This document shows, in pieces, positions 34,784-45,260 of a DNA stretch of 64,000 nt (positions within the stretch are counted from its first letter, which is position 1; the number at the start of each line of letters is the position of its first letter). A model generated the notes under the pieces. That model ran no database searches and had not been told where the DNA came from. It saw only the letters and a program-made list of their open reading frames with translations. A program made the translations under genes and the position numbers. Origin of the DNA: Furcasterigmium furcatum (lineage: Eukaryota; Ascomycota; Sordariomycetes; Glomerellales; Plectosphaerellaceae); the NCBI GenBank assembly GCA_001599815.1, contig BCIA01000003.1, positions 4,154,001 to 4,218,000 of the forward strand, given 5' to 3'.

Positions 34784-36252
34784 CTAGTGCTTTCCGTTGA
34801 CGCCGTTGGTCTTGGCCGCCTCAAACTCCTTCTTGAAGATGGCCTCCATCTCCTTGCGGACAGCCACGGCCTGCGCATCGGCGCTGTACTCAACGTCCGC
34901 CCAGCTGAGGCGCTGGTCCTTCTTGACATCGCGCTTGAGGACGAAACCGTGCGCGAGGCCGATGGGCATGCCCTCGATGGCCATCGAGTCCTCGGCCGTC
35001 ATGAGCCTGCCGTAGACGGTGAATCCTCCCTCGCCATCCAGCTTCTCGCCCGCCTTGAGGTCGCGCTTGGCCGTGGCCACGACGTCGCCCGCCCAGGTCT
35101 TGGTCTGGCCCGTGGGCTCGCCGCGCACCATGATGCTGGCGACAGAGACGCCCAGCTCGAGACCGATCAGGTGGTACGGCTTGTATTGGGCGGCGTACCA
35201 ACCCGAGGGATCCGTCTTGAGGCCGTACTGCTTGAAGCACTCGCGCTGGTACTCGCCGGGGGCTGCACGGAGAAGAAGCATTAGTCCAAGTTTTTGGGGC
35301 CAAGAAGGTATGAATCATTGCAATGGAAGTACTCACCCTTGATGATCACATAGACGCCCCACCGCAGGTCGTTGAACGCCCAGCGGCCGTCCTTCTCCAT
35401 GCAAGAAACGACCTCGACGGTGCCGTTCTTCTCGAGCTGGCCGCCCTCGCTCCGGGGCTTGAGGACTGTGGGCAGGTCCCAGACGCCGCAAGGGGGGAAG
35501 TCGAGGCCGTTGGTGGGAGGGCTGAGGTCGCAACCGTTGGATACGGCAGCCATCTCGAGGGCACTCTTCGTGCCATCGAGGAAGCTGTTGAACATCTGCG
35601 GGTTGAAGTCGCCGCCGGCCAGCTGCTCCTTGGTGAAGCCGTAGTAGTTCCACACCGTGTCAGGGGTCGAGTAGTGGTACTCGGGCAGGTGCTTGGTGCC
35701 CTTGCCGGCGCAGACGACCTCAAAACCGGCGGTGCGCGCCCAGTCGACCATCTCGGCGATGAGCGCCGGCTGGTCGCCGTACGCCATGGAGTAGATGATG
35801 CCGGCCTCCTTTGCGCGGCGCGCCAGCAGAGGGCCCGCCAGCACGTCGGCCTCGACGTTGATCATGACGATGTGCTTCTTGTGCTCGCAGCACAGCAGCG
35901 CGTGTCGGATGCCTGCCGCCGGGTTTCCGGTGACCTCGAGGATCACGTCGATCTCGGGCGTCGCGATGAGCGCCGCCGAGTCGGTCGTGATGGCGGTCTT
36001 GCCGGCCTTGATGCCCTCGGACACGGTCATGGTCGCCGTGGCATCGTACTTGTCGGCAGGGTAGCCGGTGCGCTTCAGCGAGGACAGAGCTCGCTCGGCC
36101 GACAGGTCGGCAATGCCAGCCAGGTGCACGCCGGGTGTCCTGTGCGACTGCGAGACGTACATGGAACCGAACTTGCCAGCACCGATGATGCCCACCTGGA
36201 CTGGCTTGCCATCCTTCTCGAGCTGAGCGAGCTTGGTCGAAAGAGAGGTCAT
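34784..36252 (-). CDS. NAD(P)-dependent oxidoreductase with C-terminal SAF domain (COG4091 type, homoserine-dehydrogenase-like)
   Basis: Exon 1 is 35337-36252, the intron 35263-35336 (GTGAGT...GTGCAG), exon 2 34784-35262; 464 aa. The N-terminal Rossmann fold has VGIIGAGKFG (Gly24, Gly26, Gly29), a mid-domain substrate half (LEVTGNPAAGIRHAL, AYGDQPALIAEMVDW, CAGKGTKHLP) and a C-terminal SAF-type beta-clip (VVATAKRDLKAGEKLDGEGG, GFVLKRDVKKDQRLSW). This is the layout of 'predicted homoserine dehydrogenase with SAF domain' proteins, found mostly in bacterial sugar-acid loci. The substrate is unknown; it lacks the aspartokinase or ACT parts of true homoserine dehydrogenase enzymes. No signal peptide, so probably cytosolic. 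It is divergent from the MFS transporter (753 bp between start codons), which suggests shared control within the cluster. Confidence 0.88.
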
Positions 36253-37005
36253 TGTGGAGGTGTGGGAGAAGAGAACACAACAAGAGTATAGGGTCAAGAG
36301 AGGAGAACGATGCTTTGAACAGACAACTCAGGATCAGGAAGAAGATTTGGGTTATATTGACGTGGGAAAAAGGAAGAAAGCCCGGGCTACGGCAAGCTCC
36401 TCAAATAAATCGACAGCACACATCGGCTTTGCCCCTCGTCCATCATCCGAGTTGCCTCCAGAGCTACCCCTCGATGCAACCCCCGGCGCCAGCCATCGTC
36501 GCCTTGACGGAGCTTCCTCCGGATTTCCCGATGATTGCGGCCCCGCGCCAAGATCGACCATCTCCGCATCCGGGCGGAGACTCGTGGTGTTTTCCCCCTT
36601 TCCTGGCAACCCTGACTCGGGTATGACATCCTCAGGCTATTCCCAAGCACTAATGGCCGGTTGAGCCCGGAGGCTCCCTCGGGAAATCGGGTTTTCCATT
36701 GATCTTCCCTGCGGGACCAATGCCCCCTGTTTCCCCAGACCAGCTTGCAGTCATGACGGGGCCCCGATAGACACAATCGTCTGGGGTAAAGTCCGCCGAA
36801 TTGCCCGGCCCCATGACAACGGCACTAAGCGTGACCTCTGGCCGAGCTGTTGGGCCCAGATATAAGATGGTCAGACTTTGACAGAGTTAATGGCTGATGA
36901 TCTCTTGCTCACTCACGCCTGGAGTTGCCTAAGTCAAGCCAGCCCAACATCGCCACTGGTCTTGCTTTCTCGTCTGTTTCCATATTCTCGTCACCGTCGC
37001 CCATC
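36253..37005. promoter_or_regulatory. Divergent promoter between the SAF oxidoreductase and MFS transporter genes
   Basis: 753 bp between opposite start codons inside the cluster, so probably a bidirectional control region. It contains many CGG/CCG triplets, the half-sites bound by Zn(II)2Cys6 factors such as the one encoded at 39825. Examples lie around 36520-36580 and 36655-36680, but with mixed spacings (2 to 10 nt) and no single dominant arrangement. A TATAAG on the MFS side is listed separately. Confidence 0.5.
36861..36866 (+). promoter_or_regulatory. Candidate TATA element for the MFS transporter
   Basis: TATAAG lies about 140 nt upstream of the MFS start codon, in otherwise GC-rich sequence. 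The distance suits a short fungal 5' UTR. It is a position-based guess. Confidence 0.35.
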
Positions 37006-38743
37006 ATGGGTGCCCTCGAAGAAGTCACTGCCAATGCAGGCAACATCAACTACATGGAGATTGTCGCCGCCTGGTCCCCCGAGGAGAGAGCCGAGCGCGA
37101 GAAGAAGCTCCTGCGCAGGATCGACTGGCGTCTGCTGCCCATTCTCGTGAGTCCTCCCTTCGCAACATGGTGAATATCATGGAGAACAAAGTCCTGACCC
37201 TATCTTTTCCTTTCCTCAGATCGTCATGTACCTGAACAACTACGTCGACCGCAACGCGCTCCCATATGCCCGAGTGCAGGGAATCGAAGAGGATCTCGGA
37301 CTGACGGGCATGGTACGCTTGAGTCCCTCGCCGCTTGCTCCATTCGCCTAACATGAACCCAACAGCAATACAACACGGCCCTTTCTATTCTGTTCATCGG
37401 ATACGTCCTCGGCCAGGTTCCCAGCAACATGATTCTCAGCAAGGTCCGCCCCAGCTGGTACCTGTCCATCTGCATGGTCGTCTGGGGCATCATCAGCGGC
37501 TGCGCCGGCGCGGTGACTAACTTTGGCGGCCTCGTCGCGGTCCGTTTCCTGCTTGGCTTCGCCGAGGTACGTGCCCCGCCCCCCCCCCCCCCCCTTTTTC
37601 TTCCCAACCCAACCTCCTTTCTTCTCCCCAACAAGGCACTCATTTGATATCTTCTTTTAGGCCCCATTCTTCGTCGGTTGCGCGTTTCTATTCAGCGGAT
37701 GGTATACGAGAAAAGAACTTGGCCTCCGCCTCGGAATCTTTTTTTGCGCTGCCATGTTTTCTGGAGCGTTTGGTGGCCTCTTCGCCGCTGGTATCGCTGC
37801 CGCCTTCCAGAACGCCAACACGTCTCTAGAGGCCTGGCGCTGGCTGTTCATCATTCTGGGCGCTTCCACGGTGTTCTGTGCTGTATTCTGCGTATTCCTC
37901 ATTCCTGACTGGCCTACCACTACCCCCTGGCTCTCTCTCGAGGAGAAGGCCCTCGGTGTGGTTCGCCTGATCGAAGATGCCGGTGAGGAGGAAGAGGACA
38001 TCAACGTTTGGGACGCCCTCAAGATGGCCGCCAAAGACTACCGCGTCTGGCTCTGCATTGTCGGCCAGATGTGTATCCAAGCCGTTGGCTCGCTGACGAA
38101 CTTCCTTCCCACGCTTGTCAGGGATTTCGGATTCGGCACCATCGAGACGCTTCTTCTCACGGCACCTCCTTTCCTCTTCACTGCGGTGTTCTGCCTGTTC
38201 AACACGTGGTATTCGGACCGCACGTCGAAGCGTTCGCCTCACATGATCTACCCGTCTATCGTCGGCGCCATTGGCATGATCATCACCCTCGCGACGACCA
38301 ACAACGCGGCGCGCTACTTTGCCCTGTTCCTCATGATGCCAGGTGCGTACGGCTGCTTCCAGGTCTCCAACGCCTGGATGGCCAACATTGCCGCCCGTCC
38401 CCAGAAGAAGCGCGCCATTGCCCTCGCGATGAACAACTCGATCGGCAACATCGCGCTGGTCTGGACTCCTTACCTGTACCCGGCCAGCCACGGGCCCCGC
38501 TACATCCCGGCGTGGTCTGTGAACCTTGCCCTCACGATGGTCACCATCATCAGCTCTCTCGCGCTTTCTTACTTCCTTAAGAGGGACAACAAGAGGCTGG
38601 AGGAGCTGGAGCCTCAGCTGTCGGCCGAGGAGGGCGACAAGAAGGATGCGAACGCGCACGTGGAGGAGCAAGGTGAGACTGCCGCTACCGGCAGGGCCCA
38701 GGCCGGTGCCAACGCCAATGTTCGGGCCAGGTACCAGACCTAG
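37006..38743 (+). CDS. MFS transporter, anion:cation symporter (Dal5/Tna1-like) family
   Basis: Plasma-membrane carrier of the family that imports small organic anions (allantoate, nicotinate, pantothenate, tartrate) with protons. Four exons: 37006-37146, 37220-37312, 37366-37566 and 37661-38743; all introns are phase 0; 505 aa. The N-terminal RRIDWRLLPILIVMYLNNYVDR is the family's first-helix signature, followed by YNTALSILFIGYVLGQVPSN and RFLLGFAEAPFF. Twelve hydrophobic segments can be counted with a charged central loop (LIEDAGEEEEDINVW). The cytosolic C-tail is hydrophilic (LEELEPQLSAEEGDKKD). Intron 3 contains a 16-nt polyC run. Flanked by an oxidoreductase and a regulator, it is the likely uptake step of the cluster; the substrate cannot be read from sequence. 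Confidence 0.93.
37579..37594 (+). repeat. Homopolymer C16 tract inside an MFS intron
   Basis: Sixteen consecutive C residues sit in intron 3 of the transporter, followed by TTTTT. They come shortly after the GTACGT donor and well before the acceptor, so they do not touch the splice sites. Length calling is error-prone in such runs. Confidence 0.9.
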
Positions 38744-39824
38744 ACGGCATCAAGCTTTGGAGGTCACTTGTTACAATATGTCTACCTGCCTGTATATATG
38801 GAACCTAGCAGGCTTGGATCGAGTAGTCCTGCAGTCAACAATCCGAAGTTCTTCTCTGAGTATCGTTACAGAATGTTTTGTCCTCCACGCTCATCTGCCT
38901 GCTGTCTTTCTTTCTGGCAACTCCGCCGTGGATAAACCTCGTGGAGTGCACCGGAAAGGGGCCCGTTGCTTCGGGTGGGATATCAGGTCCAACCTGAACA
39001 CAGGCCTTTCTTTCTTGATAGCAAGTGCCATCAGGCCTCGGCGTAGAAATTGGGGACCATATAATCATCGTGCCCCTTGGGGAGCAAGAAGGTGAAAGAA
39101 AGGTTGGCCGCCCTCAGAACGGCCATGTCAACCAGCAAACTTCAGGTCGAGAGATAGAAAATCGAGATGACCTCTTGCTCAGTCAGAGAGAATCCAGGCA
39201 ACGCATCTGGATGGCAACTTAGCTGAACCGGCCATGTACTCCGTGACCCTCATGGGGAGTCCCTCCCACGTCTGGCCATCACGAGTCTGAATACCAAGGG
39301 ACGTTAGCGTTCTATGTCGTACCATCAGCAGTTGTCGTGTTAGTGGCCGTCTGACTCGGGAGGCCGAATGTGAACTAAGGCCGGGGCTGGCTCCACTTTC
39401 CCCCCTTTCCCCCCTTTTGACCTCCTCTACCCCCGCCGCCGGTCTGCCGGGGTTGGATACTCATGGCAGACCCTGATACCTTCCCGTTCAGACTCTACAA
39501 CTCGGAGTGCTGGAAATCAACTGGACAGGCAGTCAGTTGTCTCGATCTCTTGCGAGTGGCTAGAGAAGACAGCATTATCAACTAACCGAGGCTCGATCTA
39601 TGACCAGGTCGATTCGTTATTCCCGGAACTACTGTCCCATCCCTTTGGCGCAGCGCCCAGACTTCTGTACCGAAAACTTGGGCCGAGCTCGGCATCAAGT
39701 CCGATTTCCCGACGCTCGGTTTCCGGGCACTGCAAGCTCTCGTGACGAGCATCACTGAAGAAAGGCACAGCAGACGAAGTCCGTCCAACTGATCGCGCAA
39801 CACAAGCACTTCCATCTAGTTGCG
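38744..39824. promoter_or_regulatory. Intergenic region: MFS 3' end and regulator promoter
   Basis: 1.08 kb between two co-oriented genes of the cluster. The half near the regulator carries C/T-rich tracts (CCCCCCTTTCCCCCC-like around 39400-39417) and one CCG-N6-CGG site listed separately. No gene is supported inside. Confidence 0.45.
39439..39450. promoter_or_regulatory. Candidate Zn(II)2Cys6 site CCG-N6-CGG upstream of the cluster regulator
   Basis: CCGGTCTGCCGG, two everted CCG/CGG triplets six bases apart, lies 375 nt upstream of the regulator's start. The same spacing recurs upstream of the DUF1537 kinase (44227-44238). In GC-rich DNA such a word can occur by chance. Confidence 0.3.
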
Positions 39825-42450
39825 ATGGAATCAGATGCGAAGACCGCCGAAAATGAGAAGAGTTCAGGCCCCGGCAGGAAGTCGAGGGCCTGCCTAGAGT
39901 GTAAGAAGCTCAAGATGAAGTGTGAGGTCTTCCCGGGGGATAGGAAATGCCGCCACTGCTTGCGTCGCAAGGTCGACTGCATAATCACCAAGCGGTCATA
40001 CACTTCACAGACAGACGCCGTCATGGAAGGATACGAACAAAAGATCGACGCCATGCGGGCCGAGATACACCAGATGCGACAGAGCCTCGATGCCGTTCTC
40101 AGAGGAGAGAGGTCTACAGCCGCCGCTTCAGTATCTGGTCCTTCAACTGCAGAGGGCGGCCCGGCATCGCTTCTCCGCGAGGAGCAACAAGCCGCTCAGA
40201 CCCTTCTCGCCGTCAACCAGCAGCAAGCGCCGCCGTCTGGCACGCCCGGTAGAACCCCTGGCAGCTCAACAAGCCCGGCAGGGTTATCGGGAAGGGAGGA
40301 TAACACGCAGGTCATGATGGCCATGACCCGGGAGAACTCTCTGGAGCCCCAACCGGGTGGTGATCAAGGCAACGGCCCTGTCACGCTCGAGGACCCAATG
40401 GGCAGCCTCTACGAGGTTACCAGGCTGCGTAATATCCGGAGCAACAGATCGAAAACAACAAGGCCCCTTCCAGGGAGCCAGGGAGAACTGAACGACTTCA
40501 TCTCGCGAGGGGTCATTTCCGAGGCCGAGGCCGAAGAACTATATGAAATGTGAGTAGAATCCTACGTCCATACGTCAAGATAGATCCCTCTACTAACCTG
40601 TGGGCCACCCTTACAGCTTTCACAAGTCCCTCAACCACTACCTCTGGGTCGGCCTCGAGCAGACTCACCCCTCCTTCAACTCCGTCCGCAAGTCCTCCGA
40701 GCTCCTTACAGCAACCATATTGACGGTTACGGCCTTACATATACCTACCTCGGCAGTTACGTTTGATGCATGCTACAAGGAGTTCCTCTACCTGATCTCG
40801 TCATCCATGTTCTCGCGGTACCACTCCATCGACGACGTTCGCGGGCTCTGCATCGCCGCCTTCTGGCTCTCCGATGTCTCCTGGAAGCTTTCCGGCCACG
40901 CCATCCGAATCGCCACAGAGCTCAACATTCACCAGTCCTTCTCGCGCGCCCTCGAGGGTGATAAGGAGCATTTTCTCCGGGCGAGGCTCTGGTACATGCT
41001 CTACGTCTGCGATCACCACTTCAGTATCGCCTACGGCAGGCCCCCCATGATCGCAGAGAACACACAGATCCGCGAGCATGAGCTGTTCCTGCAGAGCCCT
41101 TTCGCCGATGCCCTCGACGCTAGGATTCTCAGCCAGGTGAACCTAATGCAGATCATGACACGCGTCTACGAGCGGTTTGCTGAGAAGAGATCCTCCGGAC
41201 TGGGCCATGCCAGGACGGGGGCTGGCGGGCGAGGGGCCCAGGGACACCCAGCCTCAGGCGCACAGATGACAGCAACGACGCCAGTACCACCAGCAGCAAC
41301 TGCAGATACCGGCTCGGAGATCAACATCCTCCACGGCGCAGGCGCGGCCTCGACAAGCCCTCACACGAGCATCGGCTCGACTCCAGGCCACGGCGCGGCA
41401 CACTCCCACGCAGGAAGTAGCGGTGTCTTCGGCCTCCCACATGGCAACGGCAACGGCAGCGGGAACGGCACGACCACGCCCCCGGGCAGCGACCCATCCG
41501 CCGCGATGCTGACAGAGGCGGATTTCGAAGCCCTGAGGGCCTTCAATCTCGAGATCGACCAGTGGCGCATGCTCTGGTACACGCGACAGACGACCAACTA
41601 CTTCATCGGCACGTTCCCGCCCAAGGGCATCATCCTGTACTCGTACTTTGCCAAGCTGCAGCTCAACTCGCTCGCCGTGCGCGGGGTCTCGCTGTCCTCC
41701 ACCTCACCAGGTGGCGGGAGCGGCGCCAGGCTGTCGACAGAGCGGAAGGAGTTTGCGAACAATGCAATCTCGGCCGCGGCGAGCGTGCTGACGTTTGTGC
41801 TGGAGGAGGACGACATGCGGCGGGCGCTGGTAGGGACGCCGCTGTACGTCCACACCATGATAGCGTTCGCCAGCGTGTTCTTGATGAAGGTGGCCACGAA
41901 GTGGAATCGCGTCATGGGGCTCAACGTCGAGGAAGGGTACGTTACGAGGCTCCTGGGGCGGATGATAGGCGTTTTGAAAAGTGCGATCACGTCGGACCGG
42001 CACGTTCTAAAACACATCGCCGCTGGGTTGGAGAAGATGCTCCTGAAAATGGAGGAGTCTAGATCTCAGAGAGACAGCGGCGCGGACACAGGAACCGCGG
42101 ATGGCCACGGAGGGGAGGCCATGCAAGGTGTCAGTGGCGGCGGTGGTCAGGGGTACGAGGGCGGAGGGCCAGGTTATTATGCTGCTGCTGAGCCAGGCTA
42201 CGGCTCTGGATCGTCCACTTTTCCTCCGAGTCTTGGTGCGCCGGGTGGAGGTGCCTTGGGCATGCTGCCGACTCCGGGATCGTGGGATTCGGCAGGCGTC
42301 GGAGTGTACGGGCAACCCCAGACTGGGGCCGGCGGAGACTTCTTCGGTGACGGTCTGACGGACATGAACGACAATCTCATGTACGAGGCGTTCGGGACGG
42401 GTTCGGCCAACGACGTGTATAACTTGTTGTCGAGCCAGTTTTCTTTCTAG
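39825..42450 (+). CDS. Zn(II)2Cys6 fungal transcription factor, probable cluster regulator
   Basis: Nuclear regulator of 852 aa. Exon 1 is 39825-40549, the intron 40550-40616 (GTGAGT...TACTAAC...TTACAG), exon 2 40617-42450. The binuclear zinc cluster is complete: Cys23, 26, 33, 42, 45, 52 in CX2CX6CX8CX2CX6C spacing, followed by a basic linker and a heptad-like dimerisation helix (YEQKIDAMRAEIHQMRQSLDAVL). The middle region is the fungal-specific transcription-factor domain (FWLSDVSWKLSGHAIRIATEL, ARLWYMLYVCDHHFSIAYGRPP). Low-complexity Gly/Ser/His and Gly/Tyr stretches lie at nt 41200-41510 and 42110-42300. It sits between the transporter and the kinase, tail to tail with the latter (92 bp), which suggests it controls this locus. 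The target pathway is inferred from context only. Confidence 0.92.
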
Positions 42451-42542
42451 CAACTCGGCTGGAAATCAAGATCACCCGAAACCAAGATGAACAAAACTCA
42501 GGATATTGGTATATTCGTTTTTAAGACCCGAAGAGGGGGAGC

Positions 42543-44036
42543 CTAGACCCTCCACCCCTTGGTGACCTCATACAAAGCATCTTCGCCTCCCACATTCCCG
42601 GGGAAGACAACATAAGGCACGCCCTTCCATTTACTGTCCCCCTCATCGCACTGCCAGAGGGGAACACCGGGCGCCGCTTGGCCCACGATGAGTGCCTTCT
42701 TGAAGCGTAAGCCTTTGGTGGCCATGTCGGAGCTGGTGATGCCCCCCTTGGCAATGACATATCTCGGTCGAGCTGACTCGTCAAAGTCCGTGAGGAAGTC
42801 GACCAGGGCTTTCGCGATAGTGGACCCGATGTCGAGGCTCGACGCTTCGTCCGAACCCAGGATCAGCTCGCGGCTCGTCATAACGAGGACGTCCTGCCCG
42901 CGTTTGACCTCCGCAGCCGCATGGTCCCTTGCTGAGGCCACTTCTGCGGCGAGCGTCTCGGGCGAGGAGAGCAGCTTACGAACGTCGAGGACAATAGTTG
43001 TTAAATCCGAAGCGGGCGTCTTCTCCGTGAGCGACTTGAGTTGCGCAGTCGTCTTGGGGACGTAGGACCCGGCGATGATAAGGCCGCCCGCCTTGGAAGC
43101 CGACAGGTTCAGTTGCGAAGCCGTAATAGGTGGGATGGGGGCGATGCCGAGACGACCAGACACGAAAGCCGCACCGGTGCGGTAGAGGAAGCGCTTCGGC
43201 TTCTGGCCACCCGCGCCAGAAGATGAAGAAGCGCGCAGCAGTGCCAGCACAACGACATCTACATCCTCCTCGGCTGCAGCGTTGATAACCACGACGGGAG
43301 CCTTGCCGTCTTTCGGCTCCAGCGCTCGCAACTGCGCCAGCACGTCGTCTACGCCCCCCTTACGGATCGTCTCGAGGGTGATGCTGCTCACGTTCTCAGG
43401 CGCGATGGCTCCCTTGGCCTTCTCAACGACGTATTTTTTTAAATTCGAGTTCTTGTATCCGAAAGTAGCGTCTTTGGCGAAAGGCGTCTGCGCAGCAGGA
43501 ACCAACCTATCACCTTCGGCGACGTAATGGACGTCGTCGATGGTATAACGGCCGCCCTGAAGGAAAAAGGGGCAAAGGAGCCACGCATCTGCCGGACCGA
43601 AGATGGACGTCACGGCGTCGGCTTCCAGGGGAAAGTGACCGCGTAGGGTGGAGTCTCCACGCAGTACAACTTCAAACGGCACCCCCGTTGATCGCGACGC
43701 AAGTTGCAGATTTGTGCAGATCTCGCAGATGAGCTTGTAGGCGGGCTCCGGGTGAAGAGCGCGTGAGTTGGTCAGGATGAAGAAGCCGCTTCCGGGCTTG
43801 GTCAGGCGGAACTCGGAGGCCAGCATGTCGACATCCCAGACTGTGAGGACGGGTATGGAGTTGCACGTCTGGGTGCCGGTTGGGTCGTCATCGAGGGCAA
43901 CGAGGATGGGCGTCTGGGAACTACTCGATCCCGAGGATAGGAAAGACTGGGTCTGGGCACGAATAGTCGGCGGAGGTGCTGGTGGGAGGGACGCGAGGGT
44001 CAAGGAGAGGTCGAGGGGAGACTCGTCGGAGGCCAT
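42543..44036 (-). CDS. DUF1537/four-carbon acid sugar kinase (OtnK/DtnK-like), stand-alone
   Basis: Family of ATP-dependent kinases shown in bacteria to phosphorylate four-carbon acid sugars (3-oxo-tetronate, D-threonate, D-erythronate) and related compounds at the terminal hydroxyl. Single exon, 497 aa; bacterial members are about 420-480. Signatures of both halves are intact: ALDDDPTGTQT at 47-57, TNSRAL at 89-93, RGDSTLRGHFPLEAD at 126-140 (N-terminal substrate domain), then KGGITSSDMATKGL from 430, GQAAPGVPLW and FPGNVGGEDALYEV (C-terminal nucleotide domain). A Pro/Ser-rich N-terminal 40 residues precedes the first strand. No organelle signal is obvious, so probably cytosolic. The start at 44034-44036 is the first in-frame ATG. 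It is convergent with the zinc-cluster regulator. Confidence 0.93.
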   Translation of the reverse strand: MASDESPLDLSLTLASLPPAPPPTIRAQTQSFLSSGSSSSQTPILVALDDDPTGTQTCNSIPVLTVWDVDMLASEFRLTKPGSGFFILTNSRALHPEPAYKLICEICTNLQLASRSTGVPFEVVLRGDSTLRGHFPLEADAVTSIFGPADAWLLCPFFLQGGRYTIDDVHYVAEGDRLVPAAQTPFAKDATFGYKNSNLKKYVVEKAKGAIAPENVSSITLETIRKGGVDDVLAQLRALEPKDGKAPVVVINAAAEEDVDVVVLALLRASSSSGAGGQKPKRFLYRTGAAFVSGRLGIAPIPPITASQLNLSASKAGGLIIAGSYVPKTTAQLKSLTEKTPASDLTTIVLDVRKLLSSPETLAAEVASARDHAAAEVKRGQDVLVMTSRELILGSDEASSLDIGSTIAKALVDFLTDFDESARPRYVIAKGGITSSDMATKGLRFKKALIVGQAAPGVPLWQCDEGDSKWKGVPYVVFPGNVGGEDALYEVTKGWRV

Positions 44037-45260
44037 GATGGGGACTTCTCGGTCTTGACGACTTGTTGATTAATTTGGTTCAAGGCCGGCGGCTGTACAT
44101 GAAAGCGAGGAGCAACACGTTCTCTCATGTCCGGGGCACCGCCGTTGATGAACTATCAGGCCGTCTACCACCAGCTGTAGCAGAATCACACACGGGAAAA
44201 GGGTCCGGTCCAGATGGTCCACCACTCCGGCAATTCGGAGATGCCCCGATGCATGCGGAATGTGTTGCCACTTGTTTCCCGGGTTCCTCGATGATGGGAA
44301 TCAAATGCGAATGCCATGTCGGAGAAAGCAATGATAGCACACGAATAAGTGTCCCCGCGAGTATTGCAACCAGAGTTTTGTCTGCGAAGGTTCTCGAACT
44401 CGACGAATGATGGATCAGCCAGCGCTCAGCTGCTCGGGTACGGCCTGCGGGTTTCTCGAGTCCCTCCTTGTTGGTACCGCCAACAAATCAAATCCTGCCC
44501 TCGCGATGCGACCGCATCGGAACCCCGAGATGGCCGGTCCTCCGGGCCAGAAACAGACGGCTCCTCGGTAGCATCGTGTGCTGCTGGTCTGCGCAACCTC
44601 GTCCGTCAGACCACTTCCGGCACAGCCCATTGACCCAGCTGGGTTAATTGGCCCGAAGAGGATTGATGGATGGGTGGGTTGTCAGTGGCCCTCTCGCCAG
44701 CTAGCTGTCTGTCACCTGCACCTGTTCAGCGCTGGCTGAGGAGCAGGTCGCATTGGCTGCCTTGGACGGGACCGCCCAGAAGCGGATGCAGCGATGAGTT
44801 GTTTTCGGAGCAACATGCAGCTGTGGAGGGTCAGCGACAGCTTCTCGTGTGCGAAGACATCATGGCGACGGGTACGCCTTGTCTCAAGAAACACAGGGAA
44901 GTCCTTGTTCCAGAGATCCAATCTCCCAGCGCAAGCCAGAGAAGAAGCTTGGCCAGAAGCTCGTGTTCATCCTCGATCGTCGGGCGATAAGGCGGGAGGA
45001 CAGGGGAGGGCGGGACGGCGATAATCCCCTGGTGAACGGAAGGATCCCTGTCACGGGCCAAGTCTGCACGCTCTTAAGCCAGGAGTGCCAGCTCAACAGC
45101 CACTGGTTCCTCCACCCTTGGGAAAACCTGCTGCTGGAAGGGATCCTCAGGAACCGGATTGCAAACACAGTGAAGCGATCGCGAGAGATCATCAAGAAAG
45201 GACAGTGATAGCCCTTCCCCGAACCCCGAACCCCTCCAAGTTGTGTGCAGGCGGCTGATG
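44037..45260. other. Intergenic region right of the kinase
   Basis: Promoter side of the DUF1537 kinase and right border of the cluster. It contains a palindromic CTCCG/CGGAG site (listed next). The frames at 44063-44410 and 44670-44990 show no family features. No transposon or repeat marks the cluster edge. Confidence 0.5.
44225..44240. promoter_or_regulatory. Candidate Zn(II)2Cys6 palindrome upstream of the DUF1537 kinase
   Basis: A perfect inverted repeat, CTCCG-GCAATT-CGGAG, 189 nt upstream of the kinase start. Its core is CCG-N6-CGG, the same spacing as the site at 39439-39450 upstream of the cluster regulator. Confidence 0.35.

Noticed and set aside
35323..36291. 322-codon open frame antisense to the SAF oxidoreductase
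   Set aside because: Antisense shadow with Val/Asp/Arg/His-rich composition and no recognisable domain.
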